DNA from: Calditrichota bacterium
Lineage (GTDB): Bacteria > Electryoneota > RPQS01
DNA length: 64,000 nucleotides
Direction of reading: 5' to 3'
Assembly: GCA_020637395.1 (NCBI GenBank)
Contig: JACJWA010000001.1
Location: 496,001 to 560,000, forward strand
Shown: one piece after another, positions 20,101 through 27,603 of the stretch
Position numbering within the stretch: position 1 is the first letter of the stretch
Layout: each line of letters starts with the position of its first letter
Translations under genes and position numbers: made by a program
The notes under the pieces: generated by a model
Database searches by the model: none
Seen by the model: only the letters and a program-made list of their open reading frames with translations
Told to the model about the DNA's origin: nothing

Positions 20101-22545
20101 TTGAGTGCGGATCAAGGCCGCACGGCACCGACTCCGGTTGCCCCGTCGCAAATGGATGCGTCGGACAACGGCTGCGGCATCGTAACCGTGACCTTCACGT
20201 TCGCGAACGTGGACGGTCTGGATTCCGTGATCATCAAGCGCAACGGTATTGAACTAACCACTCTGTCGGGCGGTCAGGCCAACGTTCAGCGTCAGTACGT
20301 GGATCAGAATCCGCTGGATCAGGCCGCGATCTACGAGGTCTGCGGTGTGTCGAATCTCTGCGGTGAAGGCGGATGTGACAGCGACGCCGGTGCGGCTGCG
20401 CCGGTTGCAGGAACCGTCACAAACCTTGCAGCAACGAACGATCGCTGCAATACCATCATCCTGACCTGGACGGGCACAGCGCACGCCAATCAGTACGTCG
20501 TGCGCAGCAACAATGTGGTTCTTGCCAACGTGCCGCAGGGTACGTTTACATACGTCCATGCCGTGACGCCGGGTACGACCAACAGCTACACCGTCGCCGC
20601 GATCAATGACTGTGGCTCGGGTCCGCAAACGGCTCCGGTGATCGGCTCGACGATTCCGCTGCCCGCGGCACCCGGCGGCATGAGCGCGTCGGACGGCCTG
20701 TGCAATGTAGTCGTGGTCACTTGGAATCAGGTGGATCATGCGACGAGCTATCAAGTCACCCGTAACGGCGACTTGATCGCCACGGACATTCCCAGCGCGT
20801 TCTCGTCCTATGAAGACGAAGACGTTACTCCGGGCACCGTGTATAGCTACAGTGTGCGCGGCGTCAACGCTTGCGGAAACGGCGCGTTTTCGGTGGCCAA
20901 CAGCGGTTCGTCCGCGGCATTGGTGCCGACGGTGACGAGCCTGGCCGCATCTTCCAACAATAACGATCGCGTTCACCTGACGTGGACCAACGTCACGCAG
21001 GAAGCCGGCTACGAAATTCTGCGCGGCTTCCCGGCGGAAGTGATTGCCACCGTCGCGGCAAACGTAACGTCCTATGACGACTTCTCGGCTGCGCCGGGTG
21101 AAGAATATCAGTACCGCGTGCGCGCTTTCAATGATTGCGGTGCGGGCCAGATGTCGCCCATCGCCTTCGGTTATCGTGTGCCCGTGGATCCGATTATCTT
21201 CGGTGTGGCCACCGTTACGACGGATCTCTACGGCTGTCTGTCCGCCGTGCCTGCCGACATTGACGAAGACGGCGACATGGATGTGGTGGCCGCAGGTATG
21301 TTTGCCGACAAGGTTGTCTGGTATGAGAACAACGGCTTCTGGGACTTCACGCCGCATGTGCTGGTTGAAAACTGGGACGGCGCGCGCTCGGTCGCCGTGG
21401 AAGACATTGATGACGACGGTGACCTGGATATCGCGGCGGTTGCGCAATTCGCCAACCAACTCGTTTGGTTCCGTCACAATGCCAACGGCACGTTCACGAT
21501 GCTCGTGATCAACTCGGAACTCGCCGGTGCGCGTGACGTCTTGAGTGTTGACCTCGATGGTGACGGTGATCAGGATCTCGTCACGGCTGCCGGTGATGCC
21601 AATGAAGTCAGCTGGTGGCGCAACAACGGCAATGAAGTCTTCACCAAGCTTGTGGTGGATGCGAACTTCGCCGGAGCGCGTTCCATTGAGGTTGCGGACA
21701 TCGGCAACGACGGCGATCTGGACATTATGGGCGCCGCGTATGAAGGCGGTATGCTGGCGTGGTGGTCGAATAACGGCAATGAAGTCTTCACGCGTCACGT
21801 CCTTGCAGAAGGCCTGTTCGGTGCGTCGTATATCAATGCCGCGCATCTGAACAATGACAACGTGCTGGACCTCTACTTCTGCGTCGCGCAGGAACCGCTG
21901 ATTGCCTGGTGGGACGGCGCCACGATGGAACAGAACTATGTCACGTCACTGCTGCCGTTCCCGCGCGAGCTGGATGCGGTGGACATGGACGACGACAACC
22001 GCCCGGATCTGCTCGTCGCGGCCAATGAGCCAAACGAACTGTCCTGGTGGCGCAATACCGAAAATCGCTTCTATCGCAACGTCATGACCAACGCGCTGCC
22101 GCAGTCGTCTGTCGTGCACGGCGCCGACTTCGACGACGACGGAGACACCGACGTTCTGGGTGCCGGTGAAGGCACGATCAAGATCTGGCTGTCTTCGCTG
22201 CTGGATGAGATTGACAATTCCGCGATCCAGATGCCGCACGATGACGGAAGCGATCAGCCGAGCCTCGGCGTGGCCGTTCCGCTGACGCATGAGTTGTCCG
22301 CCAACTATCCGAACCCGTTCAATCCGACCACACAGATCCGCTTTGGTCTGCCCGAGGCTGAGCAGGTTCGACTGACGGTGTACGACGTCACGGGTCGCGA
22401 GGTCGCGCGTTTGGCTCAAGGCAGCTTTGCCGCCGGATACCACACCGTGGTCTTCGATGCGTCGAACCTGGCGAGCGGTGTGTATCTCTACCGTATTGAA
22501 GCAGGAAGCTTCGTGCAGAGCCGCAAGATGGTGCTGATGAAGTAA
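14119..22545 (+). CDS. Giant secreted protein: 25 FN3-like repeats, VCBS/FG-GAP region, T9SS sorting domain
   Basis: From ATG 14119 (GGAGGTG at 14106-14112) the product has about 2,808 residues. It begins with a signal peptide (MKLRMLLIASALMLLANAANA) and an N-terminal beta-domain of about 150 residues. Twenty-five tandem FN3-like units of about 87 residues follow (nt about 14626-21190). Each starts like TASDNxCDxVxVTW and ends like YxVxAxNxCGxG. Nearly every unit has one cysteine in the early strand and one near the end, suggesting one disulfide per domain. Seven VCBS/FG-GAP-type Asp-rich loops (DIDDDGDLDIA and relatives, nt about 21250-22170) suggest a calcium-binding propeller. The last 85 or so residues are a Por/T9SS sorting domain (YPNPFNPTTQIRFGL, VYDVTGREVARL, SRKMVLMK). 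This fits a surface or released adhesin or stalk; the partner is unknown. Confidence 0.9.
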   Translation: MKLRMLLIASALMLLANAANAQIQVGLFYDCWSYPPLTYSCDFTGAPLPDGTPIEVFWDADANGPTPNDEQPCVGGAFGCANYNSFSMNGTSLLGCDGGGFGAEENFTINFTTPQPSRYWLRICVPDAPGGPIMWISSVHVAPDGYSEFNLTDANWSCYDSTCGGCTPPPPVTGFSASDNSCTQVTMNWSPYPAEDGVDSLVLFRTSIDTLIGKVHRTATSFTYASAPIGAYVYLIEARRIAGTDTCFSAPASETGTRNPPAIPPTNVTASDNLCSKVLLSWTVPQSIGTIDSFSILRNGTEVKRVRRAQANSTQTDSVFILGSANYAVAGWNEECGIGTPSASDPGNAVSAPAAPTNVTATVGQCTIEINWTPSAGATTYDIYRDGIFVTSDPVPPFSGYEPPAAQTPYTFTVVASNTANPTACQDSPPSAGAIGSDIDAPIAPNTIAASDSVFCTHVVVTWVDASTSEDGFIIRRNSVDIDTVAAGVTTFNDSTAAAGTTYAYTVVSYNACGNSTIPTSNQGSKKQMPPQVTGLTATNNLSDRVTLTWANTIREQGFAIYRDAVLLVAIDSVAADVLTYDDFDVQPNTTYNYQVGGYNECGTGTLSAVAPGSIQATLDAPDNISATDNLCDSVVVTWDDVTNETGYAISRNGSPLGSVGANVTTYTDHTAEPGVVYAYNVASTGPGGPSEGTADNGGAAPLPGVTVFVLDSVSCTEAFITWTSGTNADTIIFYQDGVLLNASLVAGQVTGVLHVTLDTDAIYEFTAVSANECGRGDTTDVLEVQRLQVPDGISDLSGYSVDCASIVVTWTSPANVTDFDVYLDGSPQGSIAYWLDSLIIPASTGLHEVYFVSVNECGDGGTSNVIEVTVDQAPTTPQNVAASSDQCDDVLVTWDAASGDVDGYDILRDGVVINSVGGSELEYTDTPGDSDPHLYAVIATSTTCEDSDTSDTAEGRTLEAVGAVVIAQADDRCGEVSFCWTTASGDLDGYVIYEGGIAIDTVAAPDTCYSHVPAVHAAYAYHVSAYSAICGEGALSNEMVVGYLAQPVAPPNFTATIDRCDAVSLTWDNQPEATAPVVYHLYRDGLQLGGGDVLGNLFIDTGASLGDHSYVIYAVPSAEGCDSSVAALATGTVLPYPEAPTNVVATDTSCSDVHVSWTASTGTYSGYIVYRNGDSLAFVTAPATSYTDTDLEGGASATYAVAAYDEECGTSDLSASDSGTRIEGPEPPANVTASDNSCDNVLVMWDTAPGDVTEYRVYRDATQVGTVIPPMTEYLDTPDAGVYQYTVRAFSTFCGLTNASDPDEGVRLPQMGQMEASSASVDSCNGVLVTWVAYPGATAYRVYRDDEPSSLIEVAAPATEYFDTTPLPGVPHTYNVSAVNVCNEGPLSNDVNGQRAETPDQVTGLTATTTLINEVCLEWNDVDGELNYVIYRGATLIATIDAGLTVYCDGDAVPGVTYTYTVAATNVCGEGDASVGAQGMAVFSLGEVTGLEASTTDCNQICLTWTDIENETGYEILREGQVIATVGQNVTSYCDTEPMPGDCYSYTVRGVNAGGSGPDADDVEGCRRDVPGEVFGVAATSNDCDAVTITWEDVTNEDSYQIWREGTNIATVPANSVSYDDATGVPGQIYFYWVVAVNACGSGDVGNTDEGAIANVPPIVEGVTATANQCSTITVSWTDQALETGYRVYRDGNLTTPIATLGANVTSYANTATTGNHTYQVLAFNECGNGPVSAAAAGTGLAVPGVATAVTAVENCGDITVSWTAPATSPIVEYYVLRDGSQVGTVPVGTTTYSDLNVAAGSHSYRIITANQCGSGAQSAQSNSVTVIPALVQVTGFAAVASNCFCINLSWSNVANETGYYIYCSGVLVDSVGANVTSTTYCPADTGTCNMTVAAYNGCEIGPQSLGISVTPNTYPVAVAGFAASENLCDRVRLTWMPYSDPGVNFFRISRNDVTLAVISSSAVQYEHLGVWPLSTYQIRALRVCAPGDTISMLSADQGRTAPTPVAPSQMDASDNGCGIVTVTFTFANVDGLDSVIIKRNGIELTTLSGGQANVQRQYVDQNPLDQAAIYEVCGVSNLCGEGGCDSDAGAAAPVAGTVTNLAATNDRCNTIILTWTGTAHANQYVVRSNNVVLANVPQGTFTYVHAVTPGTTNSYTVAAINDCGSGPQTAPVIGSTIPLPAAPGGMSASDGLCNVVVVTWNQVDHATSYQVTRNGDLIATDIPSAFSSYEDEDVTPGTVYSYSVRGVNACGNGAFSVANSGSSAALVPTVTSLAASSNNNDRVHLTWTNVTQEAGYEILRGFPAEVIATVAANVTSYDDFSAAPGEEYQYRVRAFNDCGAGQMSPIAFGYRVPVDPIIFGVATVTTDLYGCLSAVPADIDEDGDMDVVAAGMFADKVVWYENNGFWDFTPHVLVENWDGARSVAVEDIDDDGDLDIAAVAQFANQLVWFRHNANGTFTMLVINSELAGARDVLSVDLDGDGDQDLVTAAGDANEVSWWRNNGNEVFTKLVVDANFAGARSIEVADIGNDGDLDIMGAAYEGGMLAWWSNNGNEVFTRHVLAEGLFGASYINAAHLNNDNVLDLYFCVAQEPLIAWWDGATMEQNYVTSLLPFPRELDAVDMDDDNRPDLLVAANEPNELSWWRNTENRFYRNVMTNALPQSSVVHGADFDDDGDTDVLGAGEGTIKIWLSSLLDEIDNSAIQMPHDDGSDQPSLGVAVPLTHELSANYPNPFNPTTQIRFGLPEAEQVRLTVYDVTGREVARLAQGSFAAGYHTVVFDASNLASGVYLYRIEAGSFVQSRKMVLMK

Positions 22546-22581
22546 TGATCATCACGCATCCACGTGACTAAGACCGGTAAC

Positions 22582-22612
22582 ACAGAGCGACGGACACTCT
22601 CCGTCGCTCTGT
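22582..22612 (+). terminator. Terminator after the giant gene
   Basis: A 12-bp perfect stem (ACAGAGCGACGG 22582-22593 with 22601-22612) encloses a 7-base loop. The downstream T-run is weak, so part of the transcript could continue into tkt. Confidence 0.65.
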
Positions 22613-22641
22613 CCATATTGGACCATTGAAAAGGGGCTGGA

Positions 22642-24657
22642 ATGCCTGAAGCATTGGACAGACTCAGTATCAATACGATTCGCGGACTGGCGATTGATGC
22701 GGTACAGGCCGCGAACTCGGGGCATCCGGGGCTGCCGCTCGGCGCGGCGGTCATGGGTTATGCGATTTTTCATAAGCACCTGCGGCACAATCCGCTCGAC
22801 CCTGCCTGGGTGAATCGCGACCGGTTTGTGCTGTCCGCCGGACATGGATGTGCATTGCTCTACTCTCTGCTGCATCTGACGGGATACGACTTGCCGCTTG
22901 ATCAGCTTAAGAAATTCCGGCAATGGGAGAGTCTCACACCGGGGCATCCTGAGCTTGGATGGACGCCGGGCGTGGAGGCAACGACCGGACCTTTGGGTCA
23001 GGGAGTGGGTAACATCGTCGGCATGGCCATCGCGCGCGACATGCTGGCGGCCACATTCAATCGCGGTGAACATACGGTGATTGACTTTCGAATCTTCGGA
23101 ATATGTTCGGACGGAGACTTGATGGAAGGCGTGGCCGCAGAGGCCGTGTCACTCGCCGGGCATCTCGGTCTGGGTTCGATTGTCTTGCTCTATGATGACA
23201 ACCGGATTACGATTGACGGCAAGACGGATATCACCTTCACGGAAGATGTCGGCGCGCGTTTCGAAAGCTGCGGCTGGCATGTTCTGGCGTGCGACGGCAT
23301 GGACCTCGAAGAAGTGGACAACGCGATTCAGGAAGGAATTGCCGAAACGGAGCGCCCGACCTTGATTCGCTGCCGTACGCAAATCGGATTCGGCTCACCC
23401 AATCGCGCGGGAACTTCCAAAGTACACGGCTCGCCGCTCGGAGAGGAAGAGCTGAAGCTCACGAAACGTGAACTCGGGCTTCCAGAAAACGAATCGTTAC
23501 ACATTCCCACTGAAGTATTCAAACATCTCGGCGCGGCGAGGCAGCGCGGTGCGGAACTGCAAACTGAATGGCAGAGTTCTCTGGAAAAGTCCTTTGCCGC
23601 CAATCGTGGACTGCAAGCCGAGTGGCAGCAGTTCTGGTCGCGCAGATTGCCCGAAAAGTGGTTTGAAAAACTTCCGCACTGGACGAGCGATGACAAGCCC
23701 GTCGCGACACGCAAAGCTTCGGAAATGTGCCTGCATGCTTTGAAGGATTTTCCGTGGATGGCAGGCGGAAGCGCGGATCTGGTTGAATCGAACTTAACCT
23801 ATCTTGAGGGTCGCGGCGATTTTCAGAAGGACAACCGCGCAGGCCGCAACATTCGCTTCGGGATTCGTGAACATGCGATGGGAGCCATTCTGAATGGCAT
23901 GGCCGCGACGGCGCCGTTCATTCCATTCGGTGCGACGTTCCTGAATTTCTTGGACTACATGAAGCCGTCGGTGAGGCTCGCGGCGCTGTCGCATTTGCCT
24001 GTGCTGTACGTGTTTACACACGACAGTATCGGACTTGGTGAAGACGGCCCCACGCATCAGCCAATCGAGCATCTGACGCACATGCGCGCGATTCCGAATC
24101 TGTGGACCATGCGTCCGGCGGATGCCAATGAAACCGCGCAGTGCTATCGTGTTGCGCTTGAAAGAACGGATGGTCCGGTTGCGCTCTGTCTGACGCGACA
24201 GGCTCTGCCGATTCTTTCCTATGACGGCGAAACACTTCCTGTCGAATTGGGTGCTTACGTTTTGGCGGACGCGAACAACGGCGCGCCGGACGTGATTTTA
24301 ATGGCCAGCGGCAGCGAAGTGGAGATTGCACTGCAGGCGAAAGCGATTCTTGAGCAGGAAGGGCGTGCGGTTCGTGTGGTTTCTGTGCCTTGCACAGAGC
24401 TGTTCGACAAGCAGTCTCAGGCGTATCGAGACAGCGTGCTTCTTCCCAATGTCCGCGCACGTGTGGCTATCGAAGCCGGTGCGACGGCGACGTGGTGGAA
24501 GTATGTGGGTCTGGACGGAGACGTGCTTGGTCTGGATCGCTTCGGAGCATCTGCTCCCTACAAGACGCTTTACGAGAAGTTTGGGTTGACCGCGGAGCAT
24601 TTGGTCACGTCCGCAAAGTCGGTGCTTGAGCGCGTTGCGAAAGGCGGAAAGAAGTGA
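22642..24657 (+). CDS. tkt: Transketolase
   Basis: This thiamine-diphosphate enzyme moves two-carbon units between sugar phosphates in the non-oxidative pentose-phosphate pathway and in the supply of erythrose-4-phosphate. The 671 residues match the usual length. The N-terminal half has ANSGHPGLPLGAA, LSAGHGCALLYSLLH and the ThDP/metal-binding GDGDLMEGVAAEA-type segment (here CSDGDLMEGVAAEA), with the Mg ligand in DDNRITIDG. The middle domain has FGIREHAMGAILNGMA and FTHDSIGLGEDGPTHQPIEHL, typical of transketolase. The gene leads a tight operon: its stop overlaps the rpiB start by four bases. GGGG at 22633-22636 (AAAGGGGCTGGAATG) is the likely ribosome site. Confidence 0.96.
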   Translation: MPEALDRLSINTIRGLAIDAVQAANSGHPGLPLGAAVMGYAIFHKHLRHNPLDPAWVNRDRFVLSAGHGCALLYSLLHLTGYDLPLDQLKKFRQWESLTPGHPELGWTPGVEATTGPLGQGVGNIVGMAIARDMLAATFNRGEHTVIDFRIFGICSDGDLMEGVAAEAVSLAGHLGLGSIVLLYDDNRITIDGKTDITFTEDVGARFESCGWHVLACDGMDLEEVDNAIQEGIAETERPTLIRCRTQIGFGSPNRAGTSKVHGSPLGEEELKLTKRELGLPENESLHIPTEVFKHLGAARQRGAELQTEWQSSLEKSFAANRGLQAEWQQFWSRRLPEKWFEKLPHWTSDDKPVATRKASEMCLHALKDFPWMAGGSADLVESNLTYLEGRGDFQKDNRAGRNIRFGIREHAMGAILNGMAATAPFIPFGATFLNFLDYMKPSVRLAALSHLPVLYVFTHDSIGLGEDGPTHQPIEHLTHMRAIPNLWTMRPADANETAQCYRVALERTDGPVALCLTRQALPILSYDGETLPVELGAYVLADANNGAPDVILMASGSEVEIALQAKAILEQEGRAVRVVSVPCTELFDKQSQAYRDSVLLPNVRARVAIEAGATATWWKYVGLDGDVLGLDRFGASAPYKTLYEKFGLTAEHLVTSAKSVLERVAKGGKK

Positions 24658-25103
24658 AGATTGCCATCGGATCCGATCATGCCGGTTTCGAAATGAAGCA
24701 GGAGCTGATTCCGTGGCTGCGCCAGCTTGGGCATGATCTGCAAGACGTGGGCACACACTCCGCCGCTCCTGCGGACTACCCGGATTTTGCGCGCGCCGTG
24801 GGAGCCGAAGTGGCGGCGGATCGCGCCGATCGCGGCATCATCATCTGCGGCAGCGGAGTCGGTGCGTGTGTTGCTGCAAACAAGGTCAAAGGCATTCGCG
24901 CTGGAATGTGCCACGACTCCTATTCGGCCAGGCAGGGCGTCGAGCACGATGACGTGAATACGCTCTGTTTGGGATCGCGGATCATCGGCATCGAACTCGC
25001 TCGCGATGTGATTCAGGCGTTTCTCGGCGCGCGCTTTTCGCATGAAGAAAGACACGAGCGACGGCTCCAGAAGGTGCTCGATATTGAGGCCGCCGGGAAG
25101 TAA
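24654..25103 (+). CDS. rpiB: Ribose-5-phosphate isomerase B
   Basis: It interconverts ribulose-5-phosphate and ribose-5-phosphate in the cytoplasm. The 149-residue product is of normal RpiB length and starts MKIAIGSDHAGFEMKQEL, containing the family SDHAG motif. It also has GIIICGSGVGACVAANKVKGIRAG, with the catalytic cysteine of the CGSG(V/I)G loop, and the HDDVNTLCLGSR segment near residue 100. The GTG start at 24654 overlaps the tkt stop by four bases (GTGA), indicating translational coupling. It sits between transketolase and transaldolase, which makes a functional assignment to the pentose-phosphate pathway secure. Confidence 0.95.
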   Translation: MKIAIGSDHAGFEMKQELIPWLRQLGHDLQDVGTHSAAPADYPDFARAVGAEVAADRADRGIIICGSGVGACVAANKVKGIRAGMCHDSYSARQGVEHDDVNTLCLGSRIIGIELARDVIQAFLGARFSHEERHERRLQKVLDIEAAGK

Positions 25104-25130
25104 GTTCGAAACAACCGCAAGGAGATAGAT

Positions 25131-26225
25131 ATGAGTCATCCGATCATGAAAGCCACGCTCGACTTGGGGCAATCGCTGTGGCTCGATTACATCAGCCGCG
25201 AGCTGATGGAGTCCGGAGAATTGCAGCGGCACGTCGCCGAGGGGCTGCGCGGCATGACATCCAACCCCACGATTTTTGAGAAGGCCATTGCCGGGAGCAC
25301 GGACTACGATTCGGACATTCGCAAGGGAGTCGCAGGGAAGCTGTCGCCGCAAGAGGTTTTTGAGAATCTCGCCATTAGTGATGTATCGCGGGCCTGCGAT
25401 ATGCTCGCGAGTGTCTACAAAGACTCAAAAGGTCTTGATGGCTATGTGAGCCTTGAAGTCTCGCCGAAGCTTGCGCATGATACGGCGCGTACGGTCGAGG
25501 AAGCACAGCGGCTGTGGAATCGCGTGAATCGTCCGAACCTGATGATCAAGGTGCCGGGCACGGACAAGGGTGTTCCCGCCGTGCTCGAACTTTTGACGCG
25601 CGGCATCAATGTGAACGTCACGCTGCTATTTACTCTCGAACAATACAAGGCCGTGCTGGAAGCCTATGTTCAGGCCATGGAAGCGCGACTCGCGGCGAAG
25701 CAAGAGCTCTCACACATCGCGTCCGTCGCAAGTTTCTTTGTCAGCAGGATTGACTCCGTCGCGGATGCGCAGGCCGAAAAAGCAAGTCGAAAGGACCTTG
25801 CCGGAAAGGCGGCGATTGCGAATGCGTGTCTGGCGTACGAGCACTTTGAGTCAGTCACCGCGAGCGCACGGTGGAAGAAGCTTGCCGACGCCGGTGCGCC
25901 GGTGCAGCGGCCGCTCTGGGCTTCGACGTCCACCAAGAATCCGGACTACTCGGATGTCTTGTATGTGGAGGAATTGATCGCGCCGCATACGGTGAACACC
26001 CTGCCTCCGCAGACGCTGACCGCATTCAAAGACCACGGAAAACCGTCTCTGCGGCTGCGCGAAAACATGAAATCGGCGCATCAAACTCTCGCGGACCTTC
26101 AGAAGTCCGGAATTGATGTGCAGCAAATCGCATTTGACTTGATTGAAGATGGAGTCGTAAAATTCGCGAAGTCCTATGACGATATGCTCGAAGCGATCAG
26201 CGCCAGATTGAAGACAAGTGCCTAA
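25131..26225 (+). CDS. tal: Transaldolase
   Basis: It transfers dihydroxyacetone units between sedoheptulose-7-phosphate and glyceraldehyde-3-phosphate. At 364 residues it is of the longer transaldolase class (not the 220-residue TalC/Fsa form). Visible motifs are GMTSNPTIFEKAI near residue 40, the Schiff-base lysine in NLMIKVPGTDKGVPA at about residue 140, GINVNVTLLFTLEQY just after it, and SVASFFVSRID at about residue 200. The late WASTSTKNPDYSDVLYVEEL is also typical. ATG 25131 follows AAGGAGA at 25119-25125. It closes the tkt-rpiB-tal operon and is followed by a strong terminator. Confidence 0.95.
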   Translation: MSHPIMKATLDLGQSLWLDYISRELMESGELQRHVAEGLRGMTSNPTIFEKAIAGSTDYDSDIRKGVAGKLSPQEVFENLAISDVSRACDMLASVYKDSKGLDGYVSLEVSPKLAHDTARTVEEAQRLWNRVNRPNLMIKVPGTDKGVPAVLELLTRGINVNVTLLFTLEQYKAVLEAYVQAMEARLAAKQELSHIASVASFFVSRIDSVADAQAEKASRKDLAGKAAIANACLAYEHFESVTASARWKKLADAGAPVQRPLWASTSTKNPDYSDVLYVEELIAPHTVNTLPPQTLTAFKDHGKPSLRLRENMKSAHQTLADLQKSGIDVQQIAFDLIEDGVVKFAKSYDDMLEAISARLKTSA

Positions 26226-26250
26226 GCTTGATCAAGTGATTTCCTAAAAC

Positions 26251-26280
26251 GAAACGGCAGGCCTTTGGGCCTGCCGTTTC
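26251..26280. terminator. Bidirectional terminator between tal and carbonic anhydrase
   Basis: A 13-bp perfect stem (GAAACGGCAGGCC 26251-26263 with 26268-26280) has a TTTG loop and T-rich flanks on both strands. Confidence 0.9.
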
Positions 26281-26301
26281 TATTTTGTGCCGCTGCATCT
26301 A

Positions 26302-27096
26302 TCAGTGGCGTGACTTCGTTGTGGAGATGGATTTGCGGGTCGCTTCCTGCACGGGATGTTCGGCGGTTTGTTCCTTGTGTTCCGTGGGCTTGGACTCAGC
26401 ATGCAGGCTCTTTGCGGGTTCCTCCTGCGGTGCCGTGACCTGAGACAGCCAGTTCACTTCGCCGGATTCAATGTCGTACACGGCGGAGAGCACCACGCAT
26501 TCGCCCGCAGCCACCGCCTCATCAATGGCGCGGGATCCCGCGAGCAAGGACATCGCGCCGTTTCGTGCGTTCTCGCGAATGGCGCCGTCGTAAAGCGCTT
26601 CTGCTTCGTAGCCCTTGGACTCGCAGGCTGCGACGCTGGGTTCAATCTCGCCAATCAAGGACTTCAGAGGCTCGAGAAAATCGGAGTCCGAAAGCGCCGC
26701 ACCGACCGCCCCGCAGCGCGTGTGTCCCATGACCACGACCACAGGACAATGAAGATGTCCCACAGCATAATCGGCTGAAGCGACCACTTCCACGGGCGTC
26801 ACATTGCCAGCCACGCGAATCACGAAGAGCTCGCCCAACCCGCAGTCGAAAATCTGCTCCGGAGGCACCCGCGAATCCGCGCAGGCAATAATGCAGGCAT
26901 AGGGCGTTTGACCGCCCGTCAATTCCTGTCTGCGTTTCTCTCCGCTGTTCCAGCGATTCGGCTTGCCACTTACGAACCGAGCGTTGCCGTCCCGCAACAA
27001 CCGCATGGACTTTTCTGCAGTCCAAACCGGGCCTGAGTCACTCGCATGCGCCGTGATAGCGAATAGTAAACCACATGCAATGATGAGTTTCTGCAT
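26302..27096 (-). CDS. Exported beta-class carbonic anhydrase
   Basis: This zinc enzyme interconverts CO2 and bicarbonate. The 264-residue product begins with a signal peptide (MQKLIIACGLLFAITAHA), so it is predicted to be periplasmic, whereas most bacterial beta-CAs are cytoplasmic. Zinc ligands are visible: Cys and Asp in IIACADSRVPPEQIF (about residue 70) and His and Cys in VMGHTRCGAVGA (about residue 125). NVTPVEVVASADYAV also fits the family. The last 45 or so residues are a Lys/Glu/His-rich low-complexity tail (AESKPTEHKEQTAEH) with no domain. The gene converges with tal. Possible roles are inorganic-carbon or pH management in the periplasm; no transporter lies alongside. Confidence 0.9.
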   Translation of the reverse strand: MQKLIIACGLLFAITAHASDSGPVWTAEKSMRLLRDGNARFVSGKPNRWNSGEKRRQELTGGQTPYACIIACADSRVPPEQIFDCGLGELFVIRVAGNVTPVEVVASADYAVGHLHCPVVVVMGHTRCGAVGAALSDSDFLEPLKSLIGEIEPSVAACESKGYEAEALYDGAIRENARNGAMSLLAGSRAIDEAVAAGECVVLSAVYDIESGEVNWLSQVTAPQEEPAKSLHAESKPTEHKEQTAEHPVQEATRKSISTTKSRH

Positions 27097-27172
27097 TTCG
27101 CACCCTCGATTAGATAGTCAACAACTTGCAAACTGCATTCCATCCCTTTGAATGAACCTCATGAAAACAAGA

Positions 27173-27186
27173 GGCGTGTAATTTGC
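27173..27186 (+). promoter_or_regulatory. Candidate sigma54 (-24/-12) promoter before the Hpt gene
   Basis: AGGCGTG-TAAT-TTGCG has GG at 27173-27174 and GC at 27185-27186 with the required 10-base interval. The predicted start of transcription is near 27198, 34 bases before ATG 27232. The -24 half deviates from GGCACG at two positions. Confidence 0.35.
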
Positions 27187-27231
27187 GTCGCACTTCGAGT
27201 CAGGGTACCCCGTAAGTTGGAAGAAGTTGTT

Positions 27232-27603
27232 ATGGAAAATGCTATGGCAGAAAATTCTCCGCATGTCTCACGCGGACGACTTGAAGAGATAGGGCTTGGA
27301 GATCCGAGTTTTACCGTCGAGCTGATTGACATCATGCTCAGCGACGGCCAACTGCGCGTCTCAAAGCTGCGCGACGCCTTTGATGCCGCGTCCTTTGAAG
27401 ACGTTGGCCGCATCGCGCATTCGCTTAAAGGTGCCGCGCTTAACATCGGCGCGGGAAAGTTGGCGGAGCTGTGCTCAGAGATTGACAAGACCGTGCGCAA
27501 GCTGAACGAAACAATCGAAGCGCAGCGCGTTGAAGCTCTCGAAGCGGAGTTCCGGGTCGTCGCAAGCGAGCTTTCCAGTATCAGATCGGAACTCGCGTCA
27601 TGA
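27232..27603 (+). CDS. Hpt-domain phosphotransfer protein
   Basis: This is a stand-alone histidine phosphotransfer protein that would relay phosphoryl groups between receiver domains. From ATG 27232 (GGAAGAAG upstream) it has 123 residues. His63 in RIAHSLKGAALNIGA is the phosphorylated residue of the HSLKG(A/S)xxN(I/L)GA motif, on a predicted four-helix bundle; a C-terminal helix rich in Glu and Leu completes it. The frame is open to 27148, but that extension is basic and unlike Hpt proteins. Its stop overlaps the next response-regulator start by four bases, so the two are probably phosphorelay partners. No histidine kinase is adjacent. Confidence 0.88.
   Translation: MENAMAENSPHVSRGRLEEIGLGDPSFTVELIDIMLSDGQLRVSKLRDAFDAASFEDVGRIAHSLKGAALNIGAGKLAELCSEIDKTVRKLNETIEAQRVEALEAEFRVVASELSSIRSELAS

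Noticed and set aside
20254..21846. Long antisense frame (530 codons) opposite the giant gene, and others at 14236-15396 and 15475-16605
   Set aside because: Repetitive sense-strand DNA gives repetitive antisense frames; composition is Arg/Val/His-rich without any fold signature.
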